Shown here in pieces: positions 8,281 to 16,814 of a DNA stretch of 64,000 bases. The number at the start of each line of letters is the position of its first letter. Position 1 is the first letter of the stretch. Source of the stretch: Paenibacillus lignilyticus (lineage in GTDB: Bacteria; Bacillota; Bacilli; Paenibacillales; Paenibacillaceae); contig NZ_JAGKSP010000014.1 in assembly GCF_017942085.1 (NCBI RefSeq), forward strand, positions 1-64,000. The letters run 5' to 3'. A program made the translations under genes and the position numbers. The notes below the pieces were generated by a model that worked only from the letters and a program-made list of their open reading frames with translations, was not told the origin of the DNA and made no database searches.

Positions 8281-9660
8281 CTATGTGACAGGTGTCGTAC
8301 GTGTAGACGGTCTTCGCGAAGCGCTTGTTGCACCGCTGCTCGAGCCTGAGCTAGGTCTGCTGCTGCCCCCGGTCGTGCCGGGTCTGTTTCTCGGCGCCGG
8401 CGGCGGCGTTACGGCGGAAGTGTCCAGCGAGGCCAAGAACTCCTCGTTATCCTTCGTGTCGGCGAGCTTCTTCAAGAAGCCATCCACGAACTCCATGGAA
8501 TCGTTCATGTTCTTGCGAATCGCCCATACTTTATCCAGCTGTTCTTTGGTCAGGAGCATCTCTTCGCGGCGCGTTCCCGAACGGCGAATATCCAGTGCAG
8601 GGAAAATACGGCGTTCCGCGAGCTTGCGGTCCAGATGAAGCTCCATATTGCCCGTACCCTTAAATTCTTCATAAATAATATCATCCATACGCGAGCCCGT
8701 TTCAATCAGCGCAGTTGCCAGAATCGTCAAGCTGCCGCCTTCCTCCACGTTACGTGCCGACCCGAAAAACCGCTTCGGACGGTGGAAAGCTGCCGGATCG
8801 ATACCGCCGCTTAGCGTACGCCCTGATGCAGGTACAACCAAGTTATAAGCACGAGCAAGACGCGTGATGCTATCCAGCAAAATAACGACGTCTTTCTTAT
8901 GTTCCACAAGACGTAACGCACGCTCCAGCACCAATTCCGCAACTTTAATATGATTTTCGGGCAGCTCATCGAACGTCGAAGCGACAACCTCGCCTTTTAC
9001 CGAACGAGACATATCCGTTACTTCTTCCGGACGCTCATCAATGAGCAGTACAAATAATTCGATCTCCGGATTATTGGTGGAAATGCTGTTGGCGATTTCT
9101 TTAAGCAGCAATGTTTTCCCCGCTTTAGGCGGTGCTACGATAAGTCCGCGCTGGCCAAGACCAACCGGCGCAAGTAAATCCATAATCCGTGTAGATAATT
9201 TAGGCTGGGCGGTTTCGAGAACTAGTTTCTTTTCGGGATAGAGAGGAGTAAGGGCTGGAAAATGAAGGCGTTCTGCAGCATGTTCGGGGCTTTCTCCATT
9301 AACGGCATTTACTTGAAGTAATCCAAAAAAGCGTTCGTTTTCTTTGGGAGCTCGGCATTTGCCTGAAACTAAATCTCCTGTGCGGAGGTCAAACTTGCGG
9401 ATTTGCGAGGCTGAGATGTAGATGTCCTCTGGACTTGGCAAATAGTTAATCGGTCGTAGAAATCCGAAACCTTCCGGTAAAATCTCAAGTACACCCTGCA
9501 TAAACATAAGTCCGCTCTGCTCTGCTTGCGCGCGCAGTATGGCAAAAATCAATTCTCTCTTCTTCAGCTGACCATAGCCCTGTATTTGATGCTGTTTGGC
9601 CAGTTTATAAAGCTCTGTGAGCTTCATCACTTCAAGATCCGCGATCTGAAGTTCAGACAT
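8281..9660 (-). CDS. rho: Transcription termination factor Rho
   Basis: Hexameric RNA helicase that ends transcription. With the ATG at 9658-9660 (AGTGGTGA upstream) the protein is 459 residues: N-terminal helical domain (MSELQIADLEVMKLTELYKL), cold-shock RNA-binding fold (GVLEILPEGFGFLRP), Walker A PPKAGKTLLLKE and Walker B VVILLDSITRLARAYN, with Q-loop and R-loop regions. It ends in a roughly 45-residue low-complexity tail rich in Pro, Ser, Thr, Gly and Arg that most Rho proteins lack; the Bacillus protein is shorter. Two strong hairpins lie just upstream, between murA and rho. The longer frame to 9714 lacks a ribosome site and was not used. Confidence 0.97.
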   Translation of the reverse strand: MSELQIADLEVMKLTELYKLAKQHQIQGYGQLKKRELIFAILRAQAEQSGLMFMQGVLEILPEGFGFLRPINYLPSPEDIYISASQIRKFDLRTGDLVSGKCRAPKENERFFGLLQVNAVNGESPEHAAERLHFPALTPLYPEKKLVLETAQPKLSTRIMDLLAPVGLGQRGLIVAPPKAGKTLLLKEIANSISTNNPEIELFVLLIDERPEEVTDMSRSVKGEVVASTFDELPENHIKVAELVLERALRLVEHKKDVVILLDSITRLARAYNLVVPASGRTLSGGIDPAAFHRPKRFFGSARNVEEGGSLTILATALIETGSRMDDIIYEEFKGTGNMELHLDRKLAERRIFPALDIRRSGTRREEMLLTKEQLDKVWAIRKNMNDSMEFVDGFLKKLADTKDNEEFLASLDTSAVTPPPAPRNRPGTTGGSSRPSSGSSSGATSASRRPSTRTTPVT

Positions 9661-9718
9661 AGTATCACCACTTTTATCAAGGTTCACAAAATAATTCCAA
9701 GCCTCATCCATCATTGCC

Positions 9719-9780
9719 GGAATCGGCCCACTCTATTCCAGAGGCCGATTCCTATAGCGGAATAGCTTCCGGCTATCCGC
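9719..9780 (-). promoter_or_regulatory. Two tandem stem-loops in the murA-rho gap
   Basis: Minus strand: GCGGATAGC/GCTATTCCGC (9757-9780) and GGAATCGGCC/GGGCCGATTCC (9719-9752). Neither has a T-tract, so they are not ordinary terminators. They occupy the rho leader and may serve mRNA stability or the autoregulation known for rho in other bacteria (inference). Confidence 0.55.
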
Positions 9781-9788
9781 CTATTCTA

Positions 9789-11036
9789 CTACTCGCGCCA
9801 AACGTCCGCGCCGAGCATCCGTAAATTCTCGACCAAATTGTCGTAACCTCGATCAATATATTCCACACCCGTGATCTCCGTAACGCCATCGCTCACCGTC
9901 AATGCCGCTACCACAAGCGCCGCGCCTGCACGCAAATCAGCTGCACGCACTTTAGCCGCATTCAACGGACCACCTTCGACGATAGCCGAACGGCCTTCCA
10001 CCCGAATGTTAGCGCCCATTCGCGTTAATTCCGGAACATGCTTGAATCGATTGCTGTACACATAGTCGCTTAGGATACTTACTCCCGTCGTCTGTGTCAG
10101 CAGGCTGGTCATCGGGGATTGCAAATCCGTGGCGAAGCCGGGGTACACCAGGGCTTTCACATCGATTGCTTCATACTTCGGCTGTCCTACAATGCGAATG
10201 GACTCGTCCATTTCATAGACATGAACGCCCATCTCTTGCAGCTTAGCCGTTACTGCTTCCATATGCTTCGGAATGACATTATCAATTAATACGTCGCCGC
10301 GCGTTGCCGCTGCGGCAATCATGTACGTGCCTGCTTGAATTCGGTCAGGAATGATGGAGTGTCTGCAGCCATGCAGCCGCTCTACGCCTTCGATACGAAT
10401 CGTTTCTGTTCCGGCACCTTTGATCTTGGCGCCCATCGCGCTAAGAAGCGTAGCTACATCTATGATTTCAGGCTCTTTTGCCGCGTTTTCGATAATGGTA
10501 GAGCCTTTGGCCCGGGAGGCCGCAAGCATAATATTAATCGTCGCCCCTACACTTACAACATCGAGATAAATCTTCGCGCCGCGCAGTTCCTTCGCCACAA
10601 TCCGTACGGAGCCGTGGTCGTTGGTTACTTGAGCACCGAGCGCTTCAAAGCCTTTAATATGTTGATCGATCGGACGCGGCTCAAAATTACAGCCGCCCGG
10701 CAAACCGATTGTCGCTTCGCCAAATCGGCCAAGCAGCGCACCCATCAAGTAATACGATGCACGAAGCAGCTTTACTTTTCCGTTGGGCATCGGAATGGAT
10801 TGCATGGCAGAAGGATCAATGACGATGGAATCCCCGCTCCAATGCACATGTCCGCCAAGCTCTTCTAATATTTCACTGTATACGGCCACATCGCTAAGGT
10901 GAGGCAAATTGTCCAGCGTGACTGTTGATTCTGCCAATATTGCCGCAGGAAGTAAGGCAACTGCACTGTTCTTCGCGCCGCTGATTTGCACGGTGCCGCG
11001 CAGCGGACGTCCGCCGCGGATCATTAGTTTATCCAT
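9789..11036 (-). CDS. murA: UDP-N-acetylglucosamine 1-carboxyvinyltransferase
   Basis: First committed step of peptidoglycan synthesis: transfers enolpyruvate from PEP to UDP-GlcNAc in the cytoplasm. At 415 residues it is full length, with the substrate-binding AKNS (K22, N23) and the catalytic, fosfomycin-target cysteine at C116 in LPGGCNFEPRPIDQH. Its position between fbaA and rho matches the second Bacillus paralogue (murAB/murZ), so another murA probably exists outside the window. ATG has GGGAGG 13 nt upstream, slightly long spacing. Confidence 0.96.
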   Translation of the reverse strand: MDKLMIRGGRPLRGTVQISGAKNSAVALLPAAILAESTVTLDNLPHLSDVAVYSEILEELGGHVHWSGDSIVIDPSAMQSIPMPNGKVKLLRASYYLMGALLGRFGEATIGLPGGCNFEPRPIDQHIKGFEALGAQVTNDHGSVRIVAKELRGAKIYLDVVSVGATINIMLAASRAKGSTIIENAAKEPEIIDVATLLSAMGAKIKGAGTETIRIEGVERLHGCRHSIIPDRIQAGTYMIAAAATRGDVLIDNVIPKHMEAVTAKLQEMGVHVYEMDESIRIVGQPKYEAIDVKALVYPGFATDLQSPMTSLLTQTTGVSILSDYVYSNRFKHVPELTRMGANIRVEGRSAIVEGGPLNAAKVRAADLRAGAALVVAALTVSDGVTEITGVEYIDRGYDNLVENLRMLGADVWRE

Positions 11037-11123
11037 CAGTTCTTATTATCCTCCCATCCGGAAGAGAGCAACGAAACGAGCAGCCGCTATCCGGCGCATA
11101 ACATAAACCCTATATGCCACAAA

Positions 11124-11172
11124 GCAAGCGCTCCTTCTATCAAGAGATTTCTTGACGGACGGGAGCGCCTGC
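11124..11172 (-). terminator. Hairpin after fbaA, probable weak terminator
   Basis: Minus strand: GCAGGCGCTCC pairs with GGAGCGCTTGC around an inner TCAAGA/TCTTGA hairpin. The following sequence has only TTTG, so termination may be partial. Confidence 0.55.
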
Positions 11173-11220
11173 TTCTGATTCGCGCTAAACGCGGCTGTTC
11201 GATTCTATAGCTTTCGGAAG

Positions 11221-12075
11221 TTAAGCCTGGTTGCTGCTGCCGAACAACCGGATTTTCTCTTGTACGACTGCTTTCATTGCGGAACGAGCTGGTACCAAAT
11301 ATTTACGCGGATCGTAAACGGATGCGCTTGCGCCAAGCACTTCGCGGATCGCGTTCGTGCAAGCCACTTGGTTCTCTGTATTTACGTTGATTTTGCCTAC
11401 GCCTGCAGCGATGGACAAACGAATTGCTTCGTCCGGTACGCCGGAACCGCCGTGCAATACAACCGGTACCGGAATAGCATCCGATACTTTTTGAATGATA
11501 TCATAATGAATTTTCGGTTCGCCTTTGTACATACCGTGAGCTGTACCTACAGCAATCGCCAAGCAGTCAACGCCTGTTTCTTCGTAGAAACGGATTGCTT
11601 CAGCCGGCTTAGCAAGCGATGCATCTTCTTCGTCAACGCTGATATCATCCTCAACGCCGCCGATTGTGCCAAGCTCGCCTTCAACGGATACGCCCATAGC
11701 GCGAGCCGCTTTAACAACTTGTTTAGTCAATTCGATATTTTCTTCTAGTCCGTAGTGGGAACCGTCAAACATAACGGAAGAGAATCCTGCACGGATACAT
11801 TTCATCGCAACTTCAAAGCTGCTGCCGTGATCCAGGTGAAGGGCGATCGGCAAACCGGATTTCTTCGCTGCTGCTTCAGCAATAGCAACGGTGTACTCAA
11901 TACCCATATATTTAAGGGCGCCTTCGGATACACCAAAAATAAATGGCGCGTTTTCTTCCATTGCGGCTTCTGTGATCGCTTGCGCGAACTCCAGGTTGTT
12001 CATGTTGAACTGACCGACCGCGAATTTGTTTGCTTTTGCCTTTGGCAGGAATTCATTCATCGAAACGAGTGGCAT
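11221..12075 (-). CDS. fbaA: Class II fructose-bisphosphate aldolase
   Basis: Zinc-dependent aldolase of glycolysis and gluconeogenesis (fructose 1,6-bisphosphate to DHAP and glyceraldehyde 3-phosphate). At 284 residues it is the usual Bacillus size. The zinc and catalytic region is LPIALHLDHGSSFE (HLDHG), followed by the second metal-site region GTAHGMYKGEP and the phosphate-binding VLHGGSGVPDE. It has AGGAGG about 11 nt before ATG and a separate promoter with an extended -10. It sits between spo0F and murA, as in Bacillus, but the transaldolase gene usually next to it is absent. Confidence 0.97.
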   Translation of the reverse strand: MPLVSMNEFLPKAKANKFAVGQFNMNNLEFAQAITEAAMEENAPFIFGVSEGALKYMGIEYTVAIAEAAAKKSGLPIALHLDHGSSFEVAMKCIRAGFSSVMFDGSHYGLEENIELTKQVVKAARAMGVSVEGELGTIGGVEDDISVDEEDASLAKPAEAIRFYEETGVDCLAIAVGTAHGMYKGEPKIHYDIIQKVSDAIPVPVVLHGGSGVPDEAIRLSIAAGVGKINVNTENQVACTNAIREVLGASASVYDPRKYLVPARSAMKAVVQEKIRLFGSSNQA

Positions 12076-12235
12076 GGTTCTCTACTCCTCCTAGTGTTTT
12101 ATGAAGCTTACCGCTCCATAAATTTGTCTTTGATATGCGACGCTTCGCAAAACCGCCTCAGCACGGATGCCGACAACCGGCATTGAAGACATGCGCTTAA
12201 ATAACGAAAACACGCTTCAAATATCGCACCAAATG

Positions 12236-12244
12236 ATTATAACA
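12236..12244 (-). promoter_or_regulatory. fbaA promoter with extended -10
   Basis: The minus strand reads TGTTATAAT, that is TG-N-TATAAT (TATAAT at 12236-12241), about 160 nt before the fbaA start. The -35 region is poor, as is common with extended -10 promoters. Confidence 0.6.
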
Positions 12245-12310
12245 CAATCATGAATCGTTTGGTACAAGTCTTGGAAATCGATGAATCGCTTCCGTGTTAT
12301 GCGGGATTGG

Positions 12311-12352
12311 GTAAAAAAAAGCAGCAGGATCCTTGGCTTAGGATCCTACTGC
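12311..12352 (-). terminator. spo0F terminator overlapping the coding end
   Basis: Minus strand: GCAGTAGGATCC / GGATCCTGCTGC with an 8-nt loop and eight T. The 5' arm encodes the last four codons (AVGS) and the stop lies in the loop. Confidence 0.93.
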
Positions 12353-12736
12353 ATACCAGCCGCCTGCTTCTTCGCTGCGCAGCTGCAAGTTAACCGCCAT
12401 TCGCATCTCATCGATATCGAACGGCTTGGTGAAATGCATAAGCGCGCCGTGGTCAGTCGCTTCTTTAATCATGTCAAGCTCGCCATATGCGGTCATCATG
12501 ATGACTTTAATGTCTTTGTTGATCGCTTTGACATGCTTCAATATTTCCAATCCGTCCATACCCGGAATTTTCATATCTAGCAAAACGAGATCCGGTGCTT
12601 CGTTTCTCACGATCTCCAGCGCCAGCTTGCCATTAGGCGCCTGGAAAGTAGTGTAGCCTTCGCTGCTAAACACTTCCATGAGCAAGATACGAATACCATT
12701 CTGATCATCGACAATTAAGACTTTCTTGTTTTCCAA
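12338..12736 (-). CDS. spo0F: Sporulation phosphorelay response regulator Spo0F
   Basis: A single-domain receiver that takes phosphate from sporulation kinases and hands it to Spo0B. The 132-residue protein has the acidic pair D10-D11 (VDDQNG), phosphoacceptor D54 (LVLLDMKIPGMDG), the conserved Thr in MMTAYGE and the Lys in HFTKPFD (K104). Numbering matches Bacillus Spo0F, where D54 is phosphorylated. There is no output domain. It lies between pyrG and fbaA, as in Bacillus. A sigma-H-like promoter and a Spo0A-box-like sequence lie upstream. Confidence 0.96.
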   Translation of the reverse strand: MENKKVLIVDDQNGIRILLMEVFSSEGYTTFQAPNGKLALEIVRNEAPDLVLLDMKIPGMDGLEILKHVKAINKDIKVIMMTAYGELDMIKEATDHGALMHFTKPFDIDEMRMAVNLQLRSEEAGGWYAVGS

Positions 12737-12759
12737 CTTGAAACCCTCCTATGAATGTA

Positions 12760-12832
12760 CGACAATCATCGTCACGATTGGATTTGAATTCCATATTCGT
12801 TAATGATTTCGCGCCCTGCCACTCATATTCCT
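12760..12832 (-). promoter_or_regulatory. Candidate sigma-H promoter and Spo0A box of spo0F
   Basis: Minus strand: AGGAATAT (12825-12832), 12 bp, GCGAAATCA (12804-12812) resembles the sigma-H consensus (AGGAWWW, then GAAT). TTGTCGTA (12760-12767) differs by one base from the TGTCGAA Spo0A box and lies between the promoter and the gene. In Bacillus, spo0F is under sigma-H and Spo0A; these matches are by eye. Confidence 0.5.
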
Positions 12833-12861
12833 GCTTTCACTGGAAAAAAACTTCAAACGAT

Positions 12862-14466
12862 TTATTTCTCCGCTTTCTCAAGCGCCGCTCTTACGAAACC
12901 GCGGAACAACGGCTGCGGTCGGTTCGGACGGGAAGTGAACTCCGGATGGAACTGAACTGCCAGGAACCACGGGTGACCCGGAAGCTCGACCATCTCAACA
13001 AGGCGGCCATCCGGGGACGTTCCCGTAATGCGCAGACCAGCGGATTCGATCGTTTCACGGTACTCATTGTTGAACTCATAACGGTGACGGTGACGCTCAT
13101 AAACAAGCTCATCATCGTACTCACGCGCGGACAGGGAGCCCGGCGTCAGCTTGCAAGGATATAGTCCAAGGCGCATCGTGCCGCCCATATCTTCAATGTC
13201 CTTCTGCTCCGGCAGCAGATCAATAACCGGATATTGCGTAAGCGGGTTGATCTCGGAGCTGTTCGCATCCTTCAAGCCCGAAACATTTCGTGCATATTCG
13301 ATAACCGCAACTTGCATACCCAAGCAAATACCGAAGAACGGTACTGCGTTCTCACGCGCGTAGCGAATCGCGATGATTTTGCCTTCGATACCGCGATCGC
13401 CGAAGCCGCCCGGCACCAAGACGCCATGCACGCCGTGCAATTTGTCCGCAACGTTCTGATCGGTTAATTCTTCCGCATTAACCCAGCGCACCTTCACATC
13501 CGCATCCGCGTCGAAGCCTGCGTGGCTTAGCGATTCTACGATACTCAGATACGCATCGTGAAGCGCAACGTACTTACCGACAATCGCAATTTCGGTTGTA
13601 CGGCTAAGCTGCTGCACACGGCGAACGAGCGCTTCCCACTCCGTCATATCCGGAGGCGTAGTTGTCAGCTTCAAATGATTGACAACGATATCGTCGAGGC
13701 CTTGCTCTCGCAGATTCAGCGGCACTTCGTAGAGTGTCGACGCATCGCGGCATTCCACAACGGCATTCGCATCAATATCACAGAATAGCGCGATTTTGCG
13801 TTTCAAATCGTCTGCCAGCTCATGCTCCGTACGACAAACGATCACATTCGGCTGAATTCCGATGCTTCTCAGTTCCTTCACGCTGTGCTGTGTCGGTTTT
13901 GTCTTCACTTCGCCTGCCGCTTTGATGAACGGAATCAGCGTAACGTGAATGTACATCACGTTATCACGGCCGATATCGCTCTTAATTTGACGAATCGCTT
14001 CCAAGAACGGAAGGCTCTCGATATCGCCTACCGTACCGCCGATCTCCGTAATCACAACATCCGCGCCCGTTTCTTTGCCTGCGCGGAATACGCGATCTTT
14101 GATCTCGTTCGTGATGTGGGGAATAACTTGAACCGTTCCGCCCAAATATTCACCGCGACGTTCTTTCGAAATAACGGTGGAGTAGATTTTACCCGTTGTC
14201 ACGTTGCTGTTCTTCGACAAATTAATGTCAATGAAACGCTCATAGTGACCCAAATCCAAATCCGTCTCCGCGCCATCGTCCGTTACGAAAACTTCGCCAT
14301 GCTGGTATGGACTCATCGTTCCCGGGTCCACGTTGATGTACGGGTCGAACTTCTGGATGGTCACTTTAAGACCGCGATTCTTGAGCAAACGTCCGAGCGA
14401 TGCGGCTGTGATCCCTTTGCCCAGCGATGATACGACACCGCCTGTTACAAAAATGTACTTAGTCAC
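12862..14466 (-). CDS. pyrG: CTP synthase
   Basis: Makes CTP from UTP with ATP and glutamine. The 534-residue protein has the N-terminal synthetase domain (KYIFVTGGVVSSLGKGITAA, P-loop SLGKG; VEFID-type region as YERFIDINLS) and a C-terminal class I glutaminase with catalytic Cys in FFGICLGMQ and the His/Glu pair in VQFHPEFTSRP. The start is GTG, with GGAGGG 8 nt upstream, giving MTKYIFVTGG as in relatives. A dedicated promoter and attenuator lie upstream, between rpoE and pyrG. Confidence 0.98.
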   Translation of the reverse strand: MTKYIFVTGGVVSSLGKGITAASLGRLLKNRGLKVTIQKFDPYINVDPGTMSPYQHGEVFVTDDGAETDLDLGHYERFIDINLSKNSNVTTGKIYSTVISKERRGEYLGGTVQVIPHITNEIKDRVFRAGKETGADVVITEIGGTVGDIESLPFLEAIRQIKSDIGRDNVMYIHVTLIPFIKAAGEVKTKPTQHSVKELRSIGIQPNVIVCRTEHELADDLKRKIALFCDIDANAVVECRDASTLYEVPLNLREQGLDDIVVNHLKLTTTPPDMTEWEALVRRVQQLSRTTEIAIVGKYVALHDAYLSIVESLSHAGFDADADVKVRWVNAEELTDQNVADKLHGVHGVLVPGGFGDRGIEGKIIAIRYARENAVPFFGICLGMQVAVIEYARNVSGLKDANSSEINPLTQYPVIDLLPEQKDIEDMGGTMRLGLYPCKLTPGSLSAREYDDELVYERHRHRYEFNNEYRETIESAGLRITGTSPDGRLVEMVELPGHPWFLAVQFHPEFTSRPNRPQPLFRGFVRAALEKAEK

Positions 14467-14540
14467 TGATGATACCCTCCACGCCTGTATGTTAAGTATA
14501 GGTTCTCCAATTTCCGAAGAAAAATGGTCGATAAAAAAGA

Positions 14541-14650
14541 AAAAAGTGACACCCGTATAAACGGGGCACTTTCTGTTTTTGGCTTATTGCTTGCATGTCC
14601 GAACTTGAAGCCCATGCAATAGTTTACTCTGCGCGGATACCCCATGTCAA
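14541..14650 (-). promoter_or_regulatory. pyrG promoter, GGGC start and attenuator
   Basis: Minus strand: TTGACA (14645-14650), 18 bp, TAAACT (14621-14626), then 7 nt to GGGCTTC (first G at 14613). About 40 nt downstream a terminator hairpin AAAGTGCCCCGT / ACGGGTGTCACTTT (14541-14573) ends in a T-rich tract. This is the layout of the Bacillus pyrG mechanism: at low CTP the polymerase stutters on the initial Gs and the poly-G end pairs with the C-rich terminator arm, preventing termination. Confidence 0.85.
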
Positions 14651-14678
14651 GAGACTCAGGGGTCCCGCAGAATCGAAT

Positions 14679-15254
14679 CTATTTGTCTTCCTCTTCATCC
14701 TCATCGTCGAAGTCATCCTCAGCATCTTCTTCGTCCGTCGCGCCATCTGCGCCTTCAACATCGTCAATGCCGTCTTCTTCAAGTTCTTCGTCGTCGATGA
14801 CAACTTCTTCGTCCACTTCCGCTTCTTCTTCGGCTTCGTCGAAGAGCTCTTGATCCTCATCATAAGAATCAAAGTCATCTTCTTCAGCAGCGTAAGTTTC
14901 CTCTTCCTCATCCGGATAGAGATCGTCGTCGTCCTCTTCATCATTGATGATGCGCGAACGCTTCGCATTACCGACCGGATCCTCGTTCTTCTCAACCGGA
15001 TACCAGCGTTTCAATCCCCACATATTGCTGCCGACGCACGCGAAACGTCCGTCGATATTAATTTCCGTATATACTTGCGCAATCACTTGGTTGATTTGAT
15101 CTTGGGAAAAGCCCCGAACTTTTGCAATTTCCATCATTAGGTCGCGATAGTAAAACGGCGTATTAGCCGCTTTCAGCAATTCAAATGCCAAATCAACCAT
15201 CGGCATTTCCTTGATGCGCTCTGGATCGATTTTCAACACAATCTCGCTGCTCAT
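14679..15254 (-). CDS. rpoE: RNA polymerase delta subunit
   Basis: Delta is a Firmicutes-specific RNA polymerase subunit that speeds recycling and alters promoter selection. The 191-residue protein has the N-terminal HARE/winged-helix domain (about 10-90, ending GSNMWGLKRWYPVEK) and an extremely acidic, disordered C-terminal half of Glu and Asp repeats, as expected. I use the ATG at 15252-15254, which gives MSSEIVLKIDPERIKEMP; an in-frame GTG three codons upstream is possible. It lies directly before pyrG, as in Bacillus. Confidence 0.96.
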   Translation of the reverse strand: MSSEIVLKIDPERIKEMPMVDLAFELLKAANTPFYYRDLMMEIAKVRGFSQDQINQVIAQVYTEINIDGRFACVGSNMWGLKRWYPVEKNEDPVGNAKRSRIINDEEDDDDLYPDEEEETYAAEEDDFDSYDEDQELFDEAEEEAEVDEEVVIDDEELEEDGIDDVEGADGATDEEDAEDDFDDEDEEEDK

Positions 15255-15355
15255 TTCGGACACTTCCTCTCATGTCAAACTGCTTGAACGCTGGAAAACC
15301 GACTTCGCTGTCCTAGCAGGAGAAATCGTTTTGTGCGTTAGCAATCCATTATCAA

Positions 15356-15361
15356 ATTATA
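15356..15361 (-). promoter_or_regulatory. Probable rpoE promoter -10 box
   Basis: A perfect TATAAT on the minus strand lies about 100 nt before rpoE, preceded by a T-rich region without a clear -35 hexamer. Confidence 0.45.
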
Positions 15362-15408
15362 GTAAAACCTATTTCTTTGGAAAAAGCAAGCGTACCTGCT
15401 TACGAGAG

Positions 15409-15442
15409 CAAAAAGAAAAAGCGAAGGAGGCGCCTTCGCTTT
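15409..15442 (-). terminator. Minus-strand terminator upstream of rpoE
   Basis: AAGCGAAGG/TCCTTCGCTT with loop CGCC, followed by TTTTTCTTTTT. No minus-strand gene ends just before it; the next one upstream, argS, is 1.4 kb away beyond the plus-strand protease. Confidence 0.75.
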
Positions 15443-15644
15443 GACTGTATCCTTCCGGATGAGGCGTTGCCGCCGTTTCCGGTAATAAGAGCCCGTTAAT
15501 GACTCTTGGTCTATACTATGTGCCCGTACGGCGAATGACACGGTTTGCAGCCTAATTATGTGAAAAAAGGCAAGTTGCTCATACAGCTTGTTGCGCTCGT
15601 TCATACAATACTGCAGCATGATTCGCCATGGAGGGGAAGCCAAC

Positions 15645-16784
15645 TTGGACAGATCCGCAGTTCTCCGCCTGCTGCACAGCGCATTAACGCAAACCACATC
15701 GGCCGCCAAGCGACGAATCGTCCGCTTCCGGCAAAAGAGCGACTACGAGCGCTTCCTTCAAGAATGGTCGAATATCGACAAAACCGTGGCGAATGCGGCC
15801 GATGCTATCCGTCACCTGCCATTCATCCAAGGTTTCTCTTTGCGCGTACCGAATGATGTGCTTCGCTCTCATACCCATGACGGAATTTGGATCGAGAATG
15901 ACCCGCTCCTATCGGTGCATTCCTCCTCCATATATAAACCGGTGATCCGTGAGAAAGGTATTCCTTGGGGCGTGCAGGAGATTAAAGCACCGCTGGCCTG
16001 GAGTACAACCACCGGGCACCGCGTGAAGGTCGGCGTCATCGATACCGGCGTTGATTTCAGCCATCCGGATTTGAAGCAATCGCTGGGCCGGGGCATCAAC
16101 CTGCTCAATCGGGGGTCGCTTCCGCATGACGACAACGGTCACGGCACCCATATTGCCGGCACCATCGCCGCAGCCAATCAGGTGCATGGCATGATCGGCG
16201 TCGCTCCGCGCGCGACGGTCTATCCCGTGAAAGCGTTCGATCAGAACGGAAGCGCCTTTGTCTCCGATATCGTACTCGGCATCGATTGGTGCGTGCGCAA
16301 TAATATGGACATCGTGAATATGAGCTTCGGCATGAAAACGCGGAGCAAGTCGCTGCTAACGGCCGTGACCAATGCTTATAACGCAGGCGTCATCATCGTC
16401 GCTTCCTCCGGAAATGACGGCAAACGGAAGTCGATCGACTATCCGGCGCGGTATCCGCAAACGATTGCCGTCGGCGCAACGAACCGACTGCGAAGAATCG
16501 CCCCGTTCAGCAACCGCGGATTATATATCGACGTCTATGCGCCGGGCGATAAAATTCTCTCTTCTTGGCTGCGAGGCAAGTATAACGAAATGAGCGGCAC
16601 CTCAATGGCCACTTCGCACGTGAGCGGCGCCATTGCCTTGCTTCTTGCCCACAGGCCCGGATTATCGCCAAGCGATATCAAGGCTGTGGTGAAACGATCC
16701 ATGCTGCCTTTAAGGGGCACAAAAGCTCCCCGGATCACCGGAGAGCTCGATGTAATGCGAATGCTGCAGGCCGGGGACCGATAA
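15645..16784 (+). CDS. Intracellular subtilisin-family serine protease (S8)
   Basis: A subtilase with the catalytic triad D133 (VIDTGVDFSHPDL), H166 (DDNGHGTHIAGT) and S320 (MSGTSMATSHVSG), plus the oxyanion Asn in SSGNDGK (N257). There is no signal peptide or membrane segment, so it is likely cytoplasmic or exported by another route. The first 100 residues resemble an inhibitor-type propeptide followed by the catalytic domain. The start is TTG, chosen because GGAGGGG lies 8 nt upstream; upstream ATG and TTG codons lack a ribosome site. It is the only plus-strand gene in the first 24 kb, inserted between argS and rpoE. Confidence 0.9.
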   Translation: MDRSAVLRLLHSALTQTTSAAKRRIVRFRQKSDYERFLQEWSNIDKTVANAADAIRHLPFIQGFSLRVPNDVLRSHTHDGIWIENDPLLSVHSSSIYKPVIREKGIPWGVQEIKAPLAWSTTTGHRVKVGVIDTGVDFSHPDLKQSLGRGINLLNRGSLPHDDNGHGTHIAGTIAAANQVHGMIGVAPRATVYPVKAFDQNGSAFVSDIVLGIDWCVRNNMDIVNMSFGMKTRSKSLLTAVTNAYNAGVIIVASSGNDGKRKSIDYPARYPQTIAVGATNRLRRIAPFSNRGLYIDVYAPGDKILSSWLRGKYNEMSGTSMATSHVSGAIALLLAHRPGLSPSDIKAVVKRSMLPLRGTKAPRITGELDVMRMLQAGDR

Positions 16785-16814
16785 GGTTCGCGGCCTTGAT
16801 TATTTGTAAGCCTG

